A DNA stretch of 64,000 nt from an uncultured Candidatus Saccharibacteria bacterium (lineage in GTDB: Bacteria; Patescibacteriota; Saccharimonadia; Saccharimonadales; Saccharimonadaceae), in assembly GCA_937990725.1 (NCBI GenBank), contig CALKQS010000015.1, forward strand, positions 1 to 64,000. The letters run 5' to 3'. Both the position numbers and the translations under genes were made by a program. This document shows, in pieces, positions 52,409 to 61,704 of the stretch; position 1 is the stretch's first letter, and every line of letters begins with the position of its first letter. The notes below the pieces were generated by a model. It made no database searches, had not been told where the DNA came from, and saw only the letters and a list, made by a program, of their open reading frames with translations.

Positions 52409-52494
52409 CCACATTCGGTGCGTGGAATCGCTATATATCAATGAATGAGATGCATCAGAAAAATGTAAGAGTAAGTGCAGAATCAATACCGATA

Positions 52495-53475
52495 CTAGAC
52501 TACCTCTAATTTATCACCCTTAGCCCGATTGCAGCGCCAACAGAGTGCTCGCAGATTTCGCTCAGTGGTGATGCCACCCTTCGATACCGGCACAATATGG
52601 TCAACTTCGAGCAAGAGGTGCTTTTCATCTTGGCGTGAGATATGACACTTCTGGCATTCGTAATTGTCTCTGCGCAAGATAAATCGTCTGAGCTTTGGCG
52701 TCATAAGCTGACGCTGAAACCGCGCAGATTTGCGATAGGTTATCTGCTGACTGAGGTATTCCGCCATTTTCTGAAGCTTTTTCTCTGTGAGTGTAATATC
52801 GAACGAGTAGTTATTGCGCTTGGCGGGCGAACTGTACTTAAATGAATATACGAGAAAATAATTCTTTTCAAACTTAGGTAATGTATTCGATCCAAGCTGC
52901 TTCATCGTCATTTTCTTGAAAATATAGGCTCCAACGTACATTTTGGCATCAATGAAGTCCATAATCTCGTTGTATTCGCTCCGCAGTATTTCCTCAGTCT
53001 TTTTGATTGTGTCGTATTTCTGGAGGATTTGCTCAAGTATTTGCACTGTCTCTTCGTTTATTGTGCGCTGCGCAAAAAAATATTTGACAATATAGCGGTA
53101 TGGGTCAAGCTGCGCATTTTTATACACCGTAAGTGTGCTATTCTTCACATGCGCATGCGAAAGCCTCGACTGCTGCTGGCGAATAAAATGCTTGGTTTCG
53201 GGCAAAAAGGCATTGAAGTCGTTATATTCTTGTATTTGCTTGGCAAGCCTCTGCTTGACACTCTGAAACTCTGCCGTTTTGTAATAACCACGTGTCCTCC
53301 AAAACACGATGCAATAACAAACGACAAAGAATATCACTGGCAAGCAGAGCAGTATAACGTTGCAGATAGCAAGTCCAATAAGAATCAACCACCGGATAAA
53401 CTTCGGTCGACGATCGATCGTTGCCAAGAAATATATCACATATTCTGGCAGGGCGTGAGTATCGCGTATAGGCAT
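52495..53475 (-). CDS. Membrane-anchored HNH endonuclease
   Basis: Protein of 326 residues. A hydrophobic region at about 28–60 probably spans the membrane once or twice. A long Lys/Gln/Glu-rich helical region (about 65–260) follows. The C-terminal HNH domain begins LRRFILRRDNYECQKC, continues LEVDHIVPVSKGG and ends NLRALCWRCNRAKGDK; it has both CxxC zinc pairs and the catalytic DH, so it looks active. The HNH half resembles McrA-type domains. No methylase or restriction partner is nearby. TATAAT lies ten bases before the ATG. Confidence 0.85.
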   Translation of the reverse strand: MPIRDTHALPEYVIYFLATIDRRPKFIRWLILIGLAICNVILLCLPVIFFVVCYCIVFWRTRGYYKTAEFQSVKQRLAKQIQEYNDFNAFLPETKHFIRQQQSRLSHAHVKNSTLTVYKNAQLDPYRYIVKYFFAQRTINEETVQILEQILQKYDTIKKTEEILRSEYNEIMDFIDAKMYVGAYIFKKMTMKQLGSNTLPKFEKNYFLVYSFKYSSPAKRNNYSFDITLTEKKLQKMAEYLSQQITYRKSARFQRQLMTPKLRRFILRRDNYECQKCHISRQDEKHLLLEVDHIVPVSKGGITTERNLRALCWRCNRAKGDKLEVV

Positions 53476-53485
53476 ACTACATCAT

Positions 53486-53491
53486 ATTATA
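53486..53491 (-). promoter_or_regulatory. -10 box of the HNH gene (predicted leaderless)
   Basis: TATAAT ending 10 nt before the ATG at 53475, overlapped by TATGAT five nt before the ATG; which one is used is open. Confidence 0.5.
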
Positions 53492-53534
53492 CACTCTGTG
53501 CGCATGCCGATCGTGGGGTTACTCAGCTACTGCT

Positions 53535-55508
53535 CTACAACTTGCTCTTCACCTCAGCGATCAGATCTCGCAATTCGGCTGCTCGCTCAAACTCAAGATT
53601 AGCGCTAGCGAGATTCATTTGGCCAGTTAGGTCTTTGATGAGGCTCTTGTATTCATCCTTGGGGATTTTGCGCAGGTCAAGCTTGGGCACGTCATCCTCT
53701 TTTTGCGGGATGATGGAGCGCAGACCTTCGTCGATCGCTTTATTAATGCCACGCGGCGTAATACCATGCTCGCGATTGTATGCCTGCTGAATTTCGCGTC
53801 GGCGTTTGGTTTCGTCAATCGCTCGGCGCATACTATCGGTGATACTATCGCCATACATAATTACCCTGCCCTCAACGTGGCGAGCTGCCCGACCAATTGT
53901 CTGGATGAGGCTACGCTCGCTACGGAGGAAGCCTTCTTTGTCGGCGTCCATAATCGCCACTAAGCTGACTTCTGGCAAGTCGATCCCCTCGCGCAAGAGG
54001 TTGATCCCTACCAGGACATCATACAGACCCATGCGCAGATCACGCAAAATGTCACCCCGCTCGAGCGTGTCTATCTCACTGTGGATATAAGCTGTCTTGA
54101 TACCGAGGTCGGTCAGGTAGGTAGAGAGATCCTCAGCCATCCGCTTAGTGAGCGTTGTCACGAGCACGCGCTGCTGCTGGCTGGTGCGCTCGCGAATTTC
54201 TGCAATGAGGTCATCCACTTGCCCTTCCGTTGGGCGAACAATGATTTCTGGGTCGAGCAAACCAGTGGGGCGAATCACCTGCTGAGCGGGAGCGGGGCTG
54301 CGCTCGAGCTCATAATCACCAGGGGTAGCAGAGACATAAATCACTTGGTTGATGTGCTTATCAAATTCATCAAAACGCAGTGGGCGATTATCCAGCGCGC
54401 TTGGCAGGCGAAAGCCATGCTCCACCAGCACTTCTTTGCGAGCGCGGTCACCATTATACATCGCGCGCACCTGCGGGACAGTCACATGGCTCTCGTCGAT
54501 CAGCATCAAGAAGTCATCAGGAAAGTAATCGAGCAAGGTAGCTGGCTGCTCACCTGCTTCGCGGTTGGTGAGGTAGCGACTGTAGTTTTCGATCCCCTTC
54601 ACGAAGCCGGTCTGCTCGAGCATCTCTAGGTCATACTTAGTGCGCTGGCTCAAGCGCTGCGCCTCGAGCAGCTTGCCGTGCGTCTCAAACCACTGCTCAC
54701 GCTCCTCGTATTCCTGCCGAATCCGGTCAATCGCCTGCTTAATTTTCTCCTTGGGCGTTGCATAGTGGCTGCTCGGAAAGATAGTAAACTCCGCTGGCTC
54801 ATCGATGATCTCACCAGTGAGCGGGTTGATATGCGTGATCCGGTCCACCTCATCTCCAAAAAATTCCACCCGATAGGCCGTCTCTTGCCCTGCTGGAAAG
54901 ACATCGACCACATCGCCCTTAACGCGAAAAGCACCGCGTGCAAAATCGATATCATTGCGATGGTATTGGATATCCATCAGCTGGCGCAAGAATTTGTCCT
55001 GGACACGCCGCTCACCCTGGCGCACCGTGACGGATAGCTCATAATAATCGGCTGGCGAACCCAGGCCATAGATACAGCTCACACTAGCAATGATAATCAC
55101 ATCGCGGCGCGTTAGTAATGCATCAGTCGCCGCATGGCGGAGGCGGTCGATTTCCTCATTGATGGCCGAATCCTTTTCGATATATGTATCACTGCTGGCA
55201 ATATATGCTTCTGGCTGATAATAATCAAAATAACTGACAAAGTAGTGTACTTCATTGTCTGGAAAGAACTGTTTGAATTCACTAAAGAGCTGCGCGGCAA
55301 GCGTTTTATTGTGCGCCAAAACAAGCGTCGGCACGCCACGCTGGGCAATAATATTCGCCATCGTAAAGGTCTTGCCACTACCAGTTGCGCCAAGCAGTGT
55401 CTGCTCGCGCTGGCCCGCCTCCAGGCCACCAAGTAGCTGGGCGATCGCCTGTGGCTGATCACCGGTTGGTTTGTAAGCAGAACGAAGCTGAAATGGTATG
55501 TGCGTCAC
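53535..55508 (-). CDS. uvrB: Excinuclease ABC subunit B
   Basis: Damage-verification helicase of nucleotide excision repair, 657 residues. It has [15 protein letters not shown], the β-hairpin region [32 protein letters not shown], the DESHVTVPQ box, [27 protein letters not shown] and [11 protein letters not shown]-terminal UVR motif ([17 protein letters not shown]) binds UvrC. The start is a GTG with AAGGAGC directly before it and TACACT seven bases upstream. Confidence 0.97.
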   Translation of the reverse strand: MTHIPFQLRSAYKPTGDQPQAIAQLLGGLEAGQREQTLLGATGSGKTFTMANIIAQRGVPTLVLAHNKTLAAQLFSEFKQFFPDNEVHYFVSYFDYYQPEAYIASSDTYIEKDSAINEEIDRLRHAATDALLTRRDVIIIASVSCIYGLGSPADYYELSVTVRQGERRVQDKFLRQLMDIQYHRNDIDFARGAFRVKGDVVDVFPAGQETAYRVEFFGDEVDRITHINPLTGEIIDEPAEFTIFPSSHYATPKEKIKQAIDRIRQEYEEREQWFETHGKLLEAQRLSQRTKYDLEMLEQTGFVKGIENYSRYLTNREAGEQPATLLDYFPDDFLMLIDESHVTVPQVRAMYNGDRARKEVLVEHGFRLPSALDNRPLRFDEFDKHINQVIYVSATPGDYELERSPAPAQQVIRPTGLLDPEIIVRPTEGQVDDLIAEIRERTSQQQRVLVTTLTKRMAEDLSTYLTDLGIKTAYIHSEIDTLERGDILRDLRMGLYDVLVGINLLREGIDLPEVSLVAIMDADKEGFLRSERSLIQTIGRAARHVEGRVIMYGDSITDSMRRAIDETKRRREIQQAYNREHGITPRGINKAIDEGLRSIIPQKEDDVPKLDLRKIPKDEYKSLIKDLTGQMNLASANLEFERAAELRDLIAEVKSKL

Positions 55509-55515
55509 GCTCCTT

Positions 55516-55521
55516 AGTGTA
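55516..55521 (-). promoter_or_regulatory. -10 box of uvrB
   Basis: TACACT ending 7 nt before the GTG at 55508, with AAGGAGC filling the gap, the same arrangement as at dnaE. Confidence 0.5.
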
Positions 55522-55535
55522 GCATAGCGCGGACC

Positions 55536-56180
55536 TTAAATCACACTCTGGCGATTCATCTCAGCAAGGAGTTTGTTGTACATTGCTTGTGGGTCTTTGG
55601 CATGGTTGATTGCCCCACCAACACTGATCACATCAGCCCCACCCTGGGCAATATGGAAAACATTATCTACCGTCACGCCACCATCCCAGCCAATCTCGAC
55701 CCGAGGGTGGATGGCTCGCACCAGCCGAATCTTCTCTATTTGCATCATCCGCGCTTTGCCACCAAACTCACCCAGCTTGCCACTAACGATCGACACATAG
55801 TCGGCCGTCTCGATATACGATGCCACCGTCTCGGGCACTGTCGTGCGCTGCAGGGCCACCCCAGCATGAATACCAGCTTGCTTAACCTGCTGCAAGACAG
55901 GGATCAAATCTTCTTTGACTTCGGCATGAAAGATAATCGTGCTGGGCCGCAGCTTAATCAGCTTCTCAACGTACACGCTAGGGCGCGCCACCATAGCGTG
56001 GATGTCAACCGTCCACGACTGAGGCCACCACAGTTGGCCGATCCCCACCGTCTGGCGGGGCGCAAACACGCCATCAGAAATATCAATATGAACCCGCTTG
56101 GCAAACGGCATAAAATGCTCTACCGCAGCCTTGTATTCATCAGTTTTTGTACTCAAAATAATTGGTGCTATGACAGCCAT
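55536..56180 (-). CDS. Ribulose-phosphate 3-epimerase-like protein
   Basis: TIM-barrel protein of 214 residues of the Rpe family, which interconverts ribulose-5-P and xylulose-5-P. Visible are APIILSTKTDEY, RVHIDISDGVFAPRQTVG (metal-binding HxDxxDG-like), VDIHAMVARP, IIFHAEV, and IGWDGGVTVDNVFHIAQGGADVISVGGAI. It is somewhat divergent from typical Rpe (for example VDIHAMVA instead of DVHLM), so another ribulose-phosphate-type substrate is possible. The ATG at 56180 follows a full promoter. Confidence 0.82.
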   Translation of the reverse strand: MAVIAPIILSTKTDEYKAAVEHFMPFAKRVHIDISDGVFAPRQTVGIGQLWWPQSWTVDIHAMVARPSVYVEKLIKLRPSTIIFHAEVKEDLIPVLQQVKQAGIHAGVALQRTTVPETVASYIETADYVSIVSGKLGEFGGKARMMQIEKIRLVRAIHPRVEIGWDGGVTVDNVFHIAQGGADVISVGGAINHAKDPQAMYNKLLAEMNRQSVI

Positions 56181-56187
56181 GCCAGAC

Positions 56188-56216
56188 ATTATACGGCGTC
56201 TAGCGTGTGTTGTAAA
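56188..56216 (-). promoter_or_regulatory. Sigma-70 promoter of the Rpe-like gene (predicted leaderless)
   Basis: TTTACA (56216–56211), 17-nt spacer, TATAAT (56193–56188), 7 nt to the ATG at 56180. Confidence 0.8.
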
Positions 56217-56255
56217 GACGGCGACGGAGTTCTTTCACGTTTGCGAGAGCTAAAC

Positions 56256-56546
56256 TTACGTGCGCGAAGAGTAGGTATTTGACACTTCCTTAACATCATT
56301 CAAGAAAGCGTCATCAAACTTTTCCAAATTTCTCGTTGCATCAACTAACGACTCTAACTCATCCAATTCTTGCTGAGATAGTGCGCTGCGTTTTTCTGCT
56401 AAATAATCGGTCAATCTTGCACAAATATATTCGACAGCCACAGCCCATTCACCTGCATCATTATATAGCGTCACTTCTGCTCGGTCAGCTCTTGTTAGGT
56501 AAGGGTTTTTATTAGCATAGTCTCGTATCAATTGGGTTACGTGCAT
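56256..56546 (-). CDS. Small acidic protein, unknown (immunity-protein-like in plan)
   Basis: Protein of 96 residues, all helical and acidic, without signal peptide. The centre reads RAEVTLYNDAGEWAVAVEYI and then LSQQELDELESLVDATRN. The ‘GE-(Y/W)-x-x-A-x-E’ pattern followed by a leucine-rich acidic helix resembles small MafI/SMI-like immunity proteins, but the similarity is weak and no toxin gene is nearby. TATAAT lies six bases before the ATG. Confidence 0.65.
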   Translation of the reverse strand: MHVTQLIRDYANKNPYLTRADRAEVTLYNDAGEWAVAVEYICARLTDYLAEKRSALSQQELDELESLVDATRNLEKFDDAFLNDVKEVSNTYSSRT

Positions 56547-56552
56547 AACTAC

Positions 56553-56561
56553 ATTATATCA
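56553..56561 (-). promoter_or_regulatory. Extended -10 of 56256–56546 (predicted leaderless)
   Basis: TGA-TATAAT (extended -10) ending 6 nt before the ATG at 56546, inside the gap after the pilin gene. Confidence 0.7.
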
Positions 56562-56566
56562 TATTT

Positions 56567-56980
56567 TCAAATATTTGCTGGGCAACTCCCCGCCTGCGGC
56601 CGCGCCATGCCAGTGGTAGCGTAGTAGCGGATGTCGCTGAGATGACGGTCGGTGGCTTGGACGCAGAATTTGGTAGCATCGGCGCTCAGCGTAACCTGCA
56701 CAGCTGTGTCGCTTGGCGGACGGTAACCAACTTGCTCAAGGTTAGTGCTATAGCTTGCACCACTAGCGCTAGCGTTGGCGTGGTGTGTTTTGATCGCCTC
56801 AAGTGCACTGGTGGCTGCCGCACGCGTTGCCACATCGACTGAGCGCCGGCGATAGCCCGAATACGCCGTCATAGATAGCGTTACGAGTAGGCCTAGGATC
56901 GCAATGACAATCATCAGCTCCATGAGCGTGAAACCCTTCTGCCTCCGCTGCATCCACCATACTGCCCTGCTTTGCCTCAT
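56567..56980 (-). CDS. Type IV pilin-like protein with class III signal
   Basis: Pilin of 137 residues. A basic leader of about 16 residues ends at the prepilin peptidase site QKG|FTLMELMIVIAILGLLV; Phe is at +1 and Glu at +5. The hydrophobic α1 helix continues to about residue 40. The globular part has two cysteines near the C-terminus (KFCVQ, GSCPA), which could form the D-region disulfide. The ATG at 56980 has GGAGGGAG upstream. It probably assembles with the GspE/PilB-like ATPase at 40352–41974 and would mediate attachment or DNA uptake; that role is inference. Confidence 0.88.
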   Translation of the reverse strand: MRQSRAVWWMQRRQKGFTLMELMIVIAILGLLVTLSMTAYSGYRRRSVDVATRAAATSALEAIKTHHANASASGASYSTNLEQVGYRPPSDTAVQVTLSADATKFCVQATDRHLSDIRYYATTGMARPQAGSCPANI

Positions 56981-57072
56981 TATATTTCTCCCTCCATTAG
57001 CATAAGCATATTTAAGCATCACTATAGCAGGTGGAATGGTCAAGGGCAATAGCACTTTTCTTCTTGGCAGTA

Positions 57073-57078
57073 TATACT
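57073..57078 (+). promoter_or_regulatory. -10 box of the rel gene (predicted leaderless)
   Basis: TATACT ending 6 nt before the ATG at 57085; no Shine-Dalgarno sequence. Confidence 0.65.
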
Positions 57079-57084
57079 AGGTTT

Positions 57085-58659
57085 ATGGTGACCAAACAAG
57101 ACGTCCTGACAAAAGCCCGCGGCCTCTATAGCGAAGATCAGCTGTATGAAATTGACCATGCAATCGACTTCGCCACCCAGGCACACCATGGGCAAAAGCG
57201 CAAAAGCGGTGAACCCTACATTACCCATCCACTGAGCGTTGCAATTATCTTGATCGACTGGGGGATGGACAGCGACACTATCATCGCGGGTATTCTTCAC
57301 GACACCGTTGAGGATACCGAGACGTCACTAGACGACATTGAGTCACTTTTTGGACATGATGTGTCCTTCCTCGTTGATGGCGTGACGAAGGTGAGTCAAG
57401 CCCGGGCTGGTATGCGCGACCTCGACCACTATCTCCCCCAGACCAAAGACAACCTGACTAAGCTGCTCATTGCTGTGGGGCAGGACGTGCGCGTCATCAT
57501 CATCAAGCTGGCTGATCGGCTGCACAATATGCAGACGCTACAATTCAAGTCGCCCAAAAAGCAGCAAAAGATCGCCCGAGAAACACTCGAGGTCTTTGCT
57601 CCCATGGCCGACCAGCTCGGTATGGGGCGCGTGCGGATGGAGCTAGAGGAGCTTGCTTTTAGCTACCTTGACCCCAAAGAATACAAACGACTTGAGAAGG
57701 TCATGAAGCAGCGCCTAGGCAAAAGTACCCGCAAGCTTGGCGTCGTCCGCCTCGAGGTTGAGCAAGCGCTCAAGGATGAGAAGCTCGAGTTTGAAATCAA
57801 TGGGCGGGTTAAGAGCCTCTATAGCCTACACCGCAAACTCCAAAAGCGCGGTAGTCTTGATAATATTTATGACCTGATGGCACTACGCATCATTGTCCAC
57901 ACTAAGGAAGAGTGCTACTTAGTGCTGGGCATCCTCCACTCGCTCTATCAACCAATGATCGCCCGTATCAAAGACTATATTTCCATCCCCAAGCCAAACG
58001 GCTACCAGAGCCTCCACACCACGGTCATTACACCCAACAAGCAGATCGTCGAGTTCCAGATCCGCACCCGTGATATGCACGAGTATGCCGAGCGTGGTCT
58101 TGCCGCCAGCTTCCACTACCAGCAGCAAAAACACAGCAAGGAGTACCTCAAAGGCGACTCCAAACGCGGCGTGTCAAACCTGCCGGCTCAGCTGCAGTGG
58201 ATTACGCAACTGCAAGAAATCGCCGCTCGCCTGCGCGCTGGCGAGGATATCCCTCGCGAGCAGTTATCGATCGATCTCTTTGGCAATCGCATCTTCGTCT
58301 TTTCTCCCAAGGGTGATATTTATAACCTCCCCGAGGGTGCTTTGCCGCTGGACTTTGCCTATGCCATCCACTCTGATATCGCCAAGCACGCCTACGGCTT
58401 CCGGATCAATGGCAAGATGGAGCCATTTGAGCGGCCACTTGAGAATGGCGATGTTATCGAAGTCCTTACTCGTAAGCTCTCATACCCCAAGCCAGGTTGG
58501 GCACAGCTCGTTACCACTAGCCACGCCCGCGACAAGCTCCGCCTTCAGCTCAACAAAATCCGCGTCCAAGCCGTTAATGGCGCGATTAGCCTGACGGATA
58601 AAATTATGCCAATTAGTAAGCCTGACGCTGCTTCGAAAAAGTCAAAGAAAAATAACTGA
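57085..58659 (+). CDS. Bifunctional (p)ppGpp synthetase/hydrolase, Rel/SpoT family, without ACT domain
   Basis: Stringent-response enzyme of 524 residues. The HD hydrolase domain has HHGQKRKSGEPYITHP, GILHDTVEDTET and LADRLHNMQTL, and all key histidines and aspartates are present. The synthetase domain has GRVKSLYSLHRKL, IYDLMALRIIV, PNGYQSLHTTV and EFQIRTRDMHEYAERG. A TGS domain follows (FVFSPKGDIYNLPEGALPLDFAYAIH). The protein then stops with a basic tail; typical Rel proteins have another 200 residues with helical, zinc-finger and ACT domains. The start is set by the promoter at 57073. Confidence 0.94.
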   Translation: MVTKQDVLTKARGLYSEDQLYEIDHAIDFATQAHHGQKRKSGEPYITHPLSVAIILIDWGMDSDTIIAGILHDTVEDTETSLDDIESLFGHDVSFLVDGVTKVSQARAGMRDLDHYLPQTKDNLTKLLIAVGQDVRVIIIKLADRLHNMQTLQFKSPKKQQKIARETLEVFAPMADQLGMGRVRMELEELAFSYLDPKEYKRLEKVMKQRLGKSTRKLGVVRLEVEQALKDEKLEFEINGRVKSLYSLHRKLQKRGSLDNIYDLMALRIIVHTKEECYLVLGILHSLYQPMIARIKDYISIPKPNGYQSLHTTVITPNKQIVEFQIRTRDMHEYAERGLAASFHYQQQKHSKEYLKGDSKRGVSNLPAQLQWITQLQEIAARLRAGEDIPREQLSIDLFGNRIFVFSPKGDIYNLPEGALPLDFAYAIHSDIAKHAYGFRINGKMEPFERPLENGDVIEVLTRKLSYPKPGWAQLVTTSHARDKLRLQLNKIRVQAVNGAISLTDKIMPISKPDAASKKSKKNN

Positions 58660-58879
58660 GGTAACGTTAGATAGTTGCCGCACATCTTGACTTAAGTCTC
58701 TAAAATTATCGATCTGCCGCAACTTTGCTCCCTCTATCACCATTATTATCCAACAGATGTGGGTAGCCTATTGTGATAACCAGCCTGCGAGCCTCTGACT
58801 TTCTTGATAAAGCAATATTCTGCAAGTACCGCCTGTTTTATAGTAACCTAGAGAATTTTAGAAGTTGGAGTAAAAATAC

Positions 58880-58902
58880 AAAATACCCCACTGGGGTATT
58901 TT
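58880..58902. terminator. Bidirectional terminator between rel and ppa
   Basis: AAAATACCCC, loop act, GGGGTATTTT: a 10-bp stem between convergent genes ending at 58659 and 58924. Confidence 0.9.
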
Positions 58903-58923
58903 ATATTTGCTTAAACACGATAT

Positions 58924-59454
58924 CTAGCGCTCATTCCAACGCGCAATAGATTCATGAATAATCTGCTTAGCACGCGCAGTGTCACCAAAGCCTTTTACAA
59001 CAGTAGTGCCAGGCTTTTTGAGATCTTTATAGTGGTTAAAGTGGTGCTCGATTTGCTTGAGGGTTGCAGCAGGGAGATCTTCGAGCGAGTTGATTGCATC
59101 ACCTGTGTTGCGGTCATCTGCTGGTACAACGATCACCTTATCATCCACCTCATCATCATCAACAAACTCCAGCACACCAATCACCTTCCCTTCCAAAACG
59201 ACGCCAGTTGTTAGTGGCTGATCGGTGATGATGAGCGCATCAAGCTCATCGCCATCTTCATCTAGAGTTTGCGGGATGAAGCCATAGTTAGTTGGCTTGG
59301 CAAAAATGGCTGGCTCTACTCGGTCGAGCTTCATCACTGCGAGGTCGCGATCCCATTCAATTTTGTGGTAGCTCCCCTGCGGAATCTCCACCACTACATT
59401 GACGATGCCAGCGTCAACGTCACCAGGCGTCAGTACTTTATTAAAATCTGCCAT
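58924..59454 (-). CDS. ppa: Inorganic pyrophosphatase (family I)
   Basis: Soluble pyrophosphatase of 176 residues hydrolysing PPi from biosynthetic reactions. It has VVEIPQGSYHKIEWD, YGFIPQTLDEDGDELDALI with the metal-binding aspartates, VIGVLEFVDDDEVDDKVI and a C-terminal FNHYKDLKK. Length is normal for the family. AAAGGAG lies nine bases before the ATG. Confidence 0.96.
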   Translation of the reverse strand: MADFNKVLTPGDVDAGIVNVVVEIPQGSYHKIEWDRDLAVMKLDRVEPAIFAKPTNYGFIPQTLDEDGDELDALIITDQPLTTGVVLEGKVIGVLEFVDDDEVDDKVIVVPADDRNTGDAINSLEDLPAATLKQIEHHFNHYKDLKKPGTTVVKGFGDTARAKQIIHESIARWNER

Positions 59455-59586
59455 TTGTATTAGCTCCTTTCTGTTGCTATCTGTTTTATTTTAGCAAAAT
59501 CTACTCGGTAATGGCAAAAGAAGATGCGCCAGCGGTGCAGCCTTGCTCTGCAAACACATTATTCTCATCACCAACCCATTTGATGG

Positions 59587-59592
59587 TATAAT
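59587..59592 (+). promoter_or_regulatory. -10 box of the GDPD gene (predicted leaderless)
   Basis: TATAAT ending 9 nt before the ATG at 59602. Confidence 0.55.
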
Positions 59593-59601
59593 ACTGCTAG
59601 C

Positions 59602-60294
59602 ATGTTAATCATTGGTCATCGCGGTGCGGCCGGGCTCGCACCAGAGAACACTATCGACGCTATGGCAGCGGGTGTTGCAGCGGGCGCTGATATGCTTGAG
59701 CTAGATGTGCGATTGACGCGCGACGGTGTTCCTGTGGTTGCACATGATAATCGCCTGCTACGTACCCACCACCGAAATGAATCAATCAGCCACCTGACGT
59801 ATACCGAGTTGCAGGCCCTCACCAGTGAGCAGCCTATCCCATCACTCGCAGCAGTGTTAGATCGTTTTTTGGGCGTTGTGCTACTCAATATTGAGCTCAA
59901 AGGGCATGGTAGCGCCGAGCCGACGCATCAACTCCTCACCCGCTCTATCACATCGCCAGATGATTGGGATAATGTACTGCTCTCGTCATTCTCCGTACGC
60001 GAGCTTCGGCAACTTCGGCAGCTTGCGCCTCAGGCCAATCTTGCTCTACTTCACCGCAATAATCCCTTTGCATTCTTGGCCTATCAGCGAAAGCTCGACT
60101 TCACCGCGGTGGGGTTTCATCGCTTGTATGCACATCCACTAGCGATAGAGATTGCACGTCGGTCGAATCTCTTTACCTACGTCTATACGGTCAATCGCCA
60201 AGGCACTCTGCAGCAGCTTGCCGAGCGTGGCATCGATGGCGTCGTGACCAACTACCCAGATAAGTTTCTTGCTGAGCTGCGGCGTTATAGTTAA
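59602..60294 (+). CDS. Glycerophosphodiester phosphodiesterase
   Basis: TIM-barrel GDPD of 230 residues that releases glycerol-3-phosphate from glycerophosphodiesters. It shows IIGHRGAAGLAPENTIDAM with the catalytic His and Glu, LELDVRLTRDGVPVVAHD, LNIELKGHGSA, LLSSFSVRELRQL and VYTVNRQGTLQQLAERGIDGVVTNYPD, broken at the last motif. No signal peptide is present, so it is cytoplasmic. It may recycle host-derived phospholipid headgroups; that is inference. Confidence 0.93.
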   Translation: MLIIGHRGAAGLAPENTIDAMAAGVAAGADMLELDVRLTRDGVPVVAHDNRLLRTHHRNESISHLTYTELQALTSEQPIPSLAAVLDRFLGVVLLNIELKGHGSAEPTHQLLTRSITSPDDWDNVLLSSFSVRELRQLRQLAPQANLALLHRNNPFAFLAYQRKLDFTAVGFHRLYAHPLAIEIARRSNLFTYVYTVNRQGTLQQLAERGIDGVVTNYPDKFLAELRRYS

Positions 60295-60744
60295 TAACAT
60301 ATGAAGTTATCTGATAAGACGCGGTACGCCTGTCGTGCGAGATTAGGAATATTGTCTGAATCCAACTAACACCTCACTTGGGTAATACTAGGCTTCTCCG
60401 TTCCTTTCTGTGGACGAATATTACCGCTATCCAATTTAATGCAGAAGAGCAATAGTCGGGTAAGCGCTTAGAGGGTTTATCGAAAAAGGCGACCAAAAAG
60501 AGCAGATAGTAGCCCTTCAGTGCAGTTGACAAGATTATACAGAAGTCAAAATATTGCTACTCTATTAAATAATAGTACTCTATATGATCAAATACCTCTC
60601 TAGGCGTATCGACTTCATCTTCACACTAGTAAAAATCAGCCATTACGACTGATTTTTTACTTTGTTAGATAGAAAGGAGATGCTACTCAGGAGCTGAGTT
60701 TTGAGATTTAGGCTCTTAGCTATCCCGCACCAATACTGTCTATT
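60295..60744. other. Intergenic region with one terminator, no gene recognised
   Basis: About 450 bases between convergent genes. Apart from the terminator at 60628–60661 I see no reading frame with a start signal and no RNA gene. An isolated AAAGGAG near 60672 on the plus strand is not followed by a coding frame. The region may hold decayed sequence. Confidence 0.4.
60628..60661. terminator. Bidirectional terminator downstream of trxB
   Basis: AGTAAAAATCAG, 9-nt loop, CTGATTTTTTACT, with T-runs on both strands. Confidence 0.8.
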
Positions 60745-61704
60745 CTATGCTTTGTGCTGCTGAATATATTCGCGGATACTCAAAGCAGCCGTCGCGCCTT
60801 CGCCCACCGCTGTCGCAATCTGCATCGTTGCGCCACTACGCACATCGCCACTGGCAAAGACGCCAGGCATCGTCGTCTCGAGGTGCTCATTGGTGATAAT
60901 CAGCCCCCGCTCATCGAGCTGGACGGGCGTACCCTGCAAAAAGCCCGTGTTTGGCTTAAGGCCAACAAAGACAAACACCCCATCACAGGCGAAGGTAGTT
61001 GGCTGGCCATTACTGATGGCTGCAACACCAGTTACTTTGCCGTCCTCTGCTATAATTTCGGTCGATTCGGTATGAAGATGGACGCTAATTTGCCCGCGCT
61101 CGATAAAGGGCTGCAAGTCGGTCTGGAGGATCTCGCTCGCTTTGATCGTGCTCCGCACCAGCAGGTCGATATGCTCCGCAAAGCGAGTCAAGAACATCGC
61201 CTCTTGCAAGCCAGAGTTGCCGCCACCGATCACCACCAGTCGCTTGCCTTTATAAAACGCACCATCGCAGGTTGCACAGTAGTGTACGCCGCGACCATAC
61301 AATGCATCTTCGCCAGGGATACCAAGCTTGTTATATGCACTGCCAGTGGCAATCAACACCGCACGGGCACGCACATCCTGCCCGTCGACTGTTACAATCG
61401 TATCATTGCCATCTTTGCGGAGACTCGACACCTCACCCAGCTCAATCTGCGCCCCAAAGCGCTCTGCCTGGCGCTGCAGCTGCTCGGCGAGGTCGAGACC
61501 TGATACGCCGTCTGCAAAGCCTGGGTAGTTATCGATCTTGTCGGTGATTGCTGCGAGGCCACCGATCACTGCTTTTTCATACAGCACCGTCTGCAGGTTC
61601 TCACGCGTCGTATATACCGCGGCAGCCAGGGCACTTGGCCCTGCGCCGATCATCACCACGTCGTGGGTCGGCATCTGAGTTTGGTTATTGGTAGTGCTGC
61701 CCAT
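60745..61704 (-). CDS. trxB: Thioredoxin-disulfide reductase
   Basis: FAD/NADPH reductase of 319 residues that keeps thioredoxin reduced. It has the FAD motif VMIGAGPSALAAAVYTTRE (SA in place of the common AG), the active-site disulfide CATCDGAF, the NADPH motif VIGGGNSGLQEA and the C-terminal FASGDVRS. AAGGAGG lies eight bases before its ATG, inside the end of the FKBP gene, so the two coding regions overlap by 20 bases. Confidence 0.95.
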   Translation of the reverse strand: MGSTTNNQTQMPTHDVVMIGAGPSALAAAVYTTRENLQTVLYEKAVIGGLAAITDKIDNYPGFADGVSGLDLAEQLQRQAERFGAQIELGEVSSLRKDGNDTIVTVDGQDVRARAVLIATGSAYNKLGIPGEDALYGRGVHYCATCDGAFYKGKRLVVIGGGNSGLQEAMFLTRFAEHIDLLVRSTIKASEILQTDLQPFIERGQISVHLHTESTEIIAEDGKVTGVAAISNGQPTTFACDGVFVFVGLKPNTGFLQGTPVQLDERGLIITNEHLETTMPGVFASGDVRSGATMQIATAVGEGATAALSIREYIQQHKA

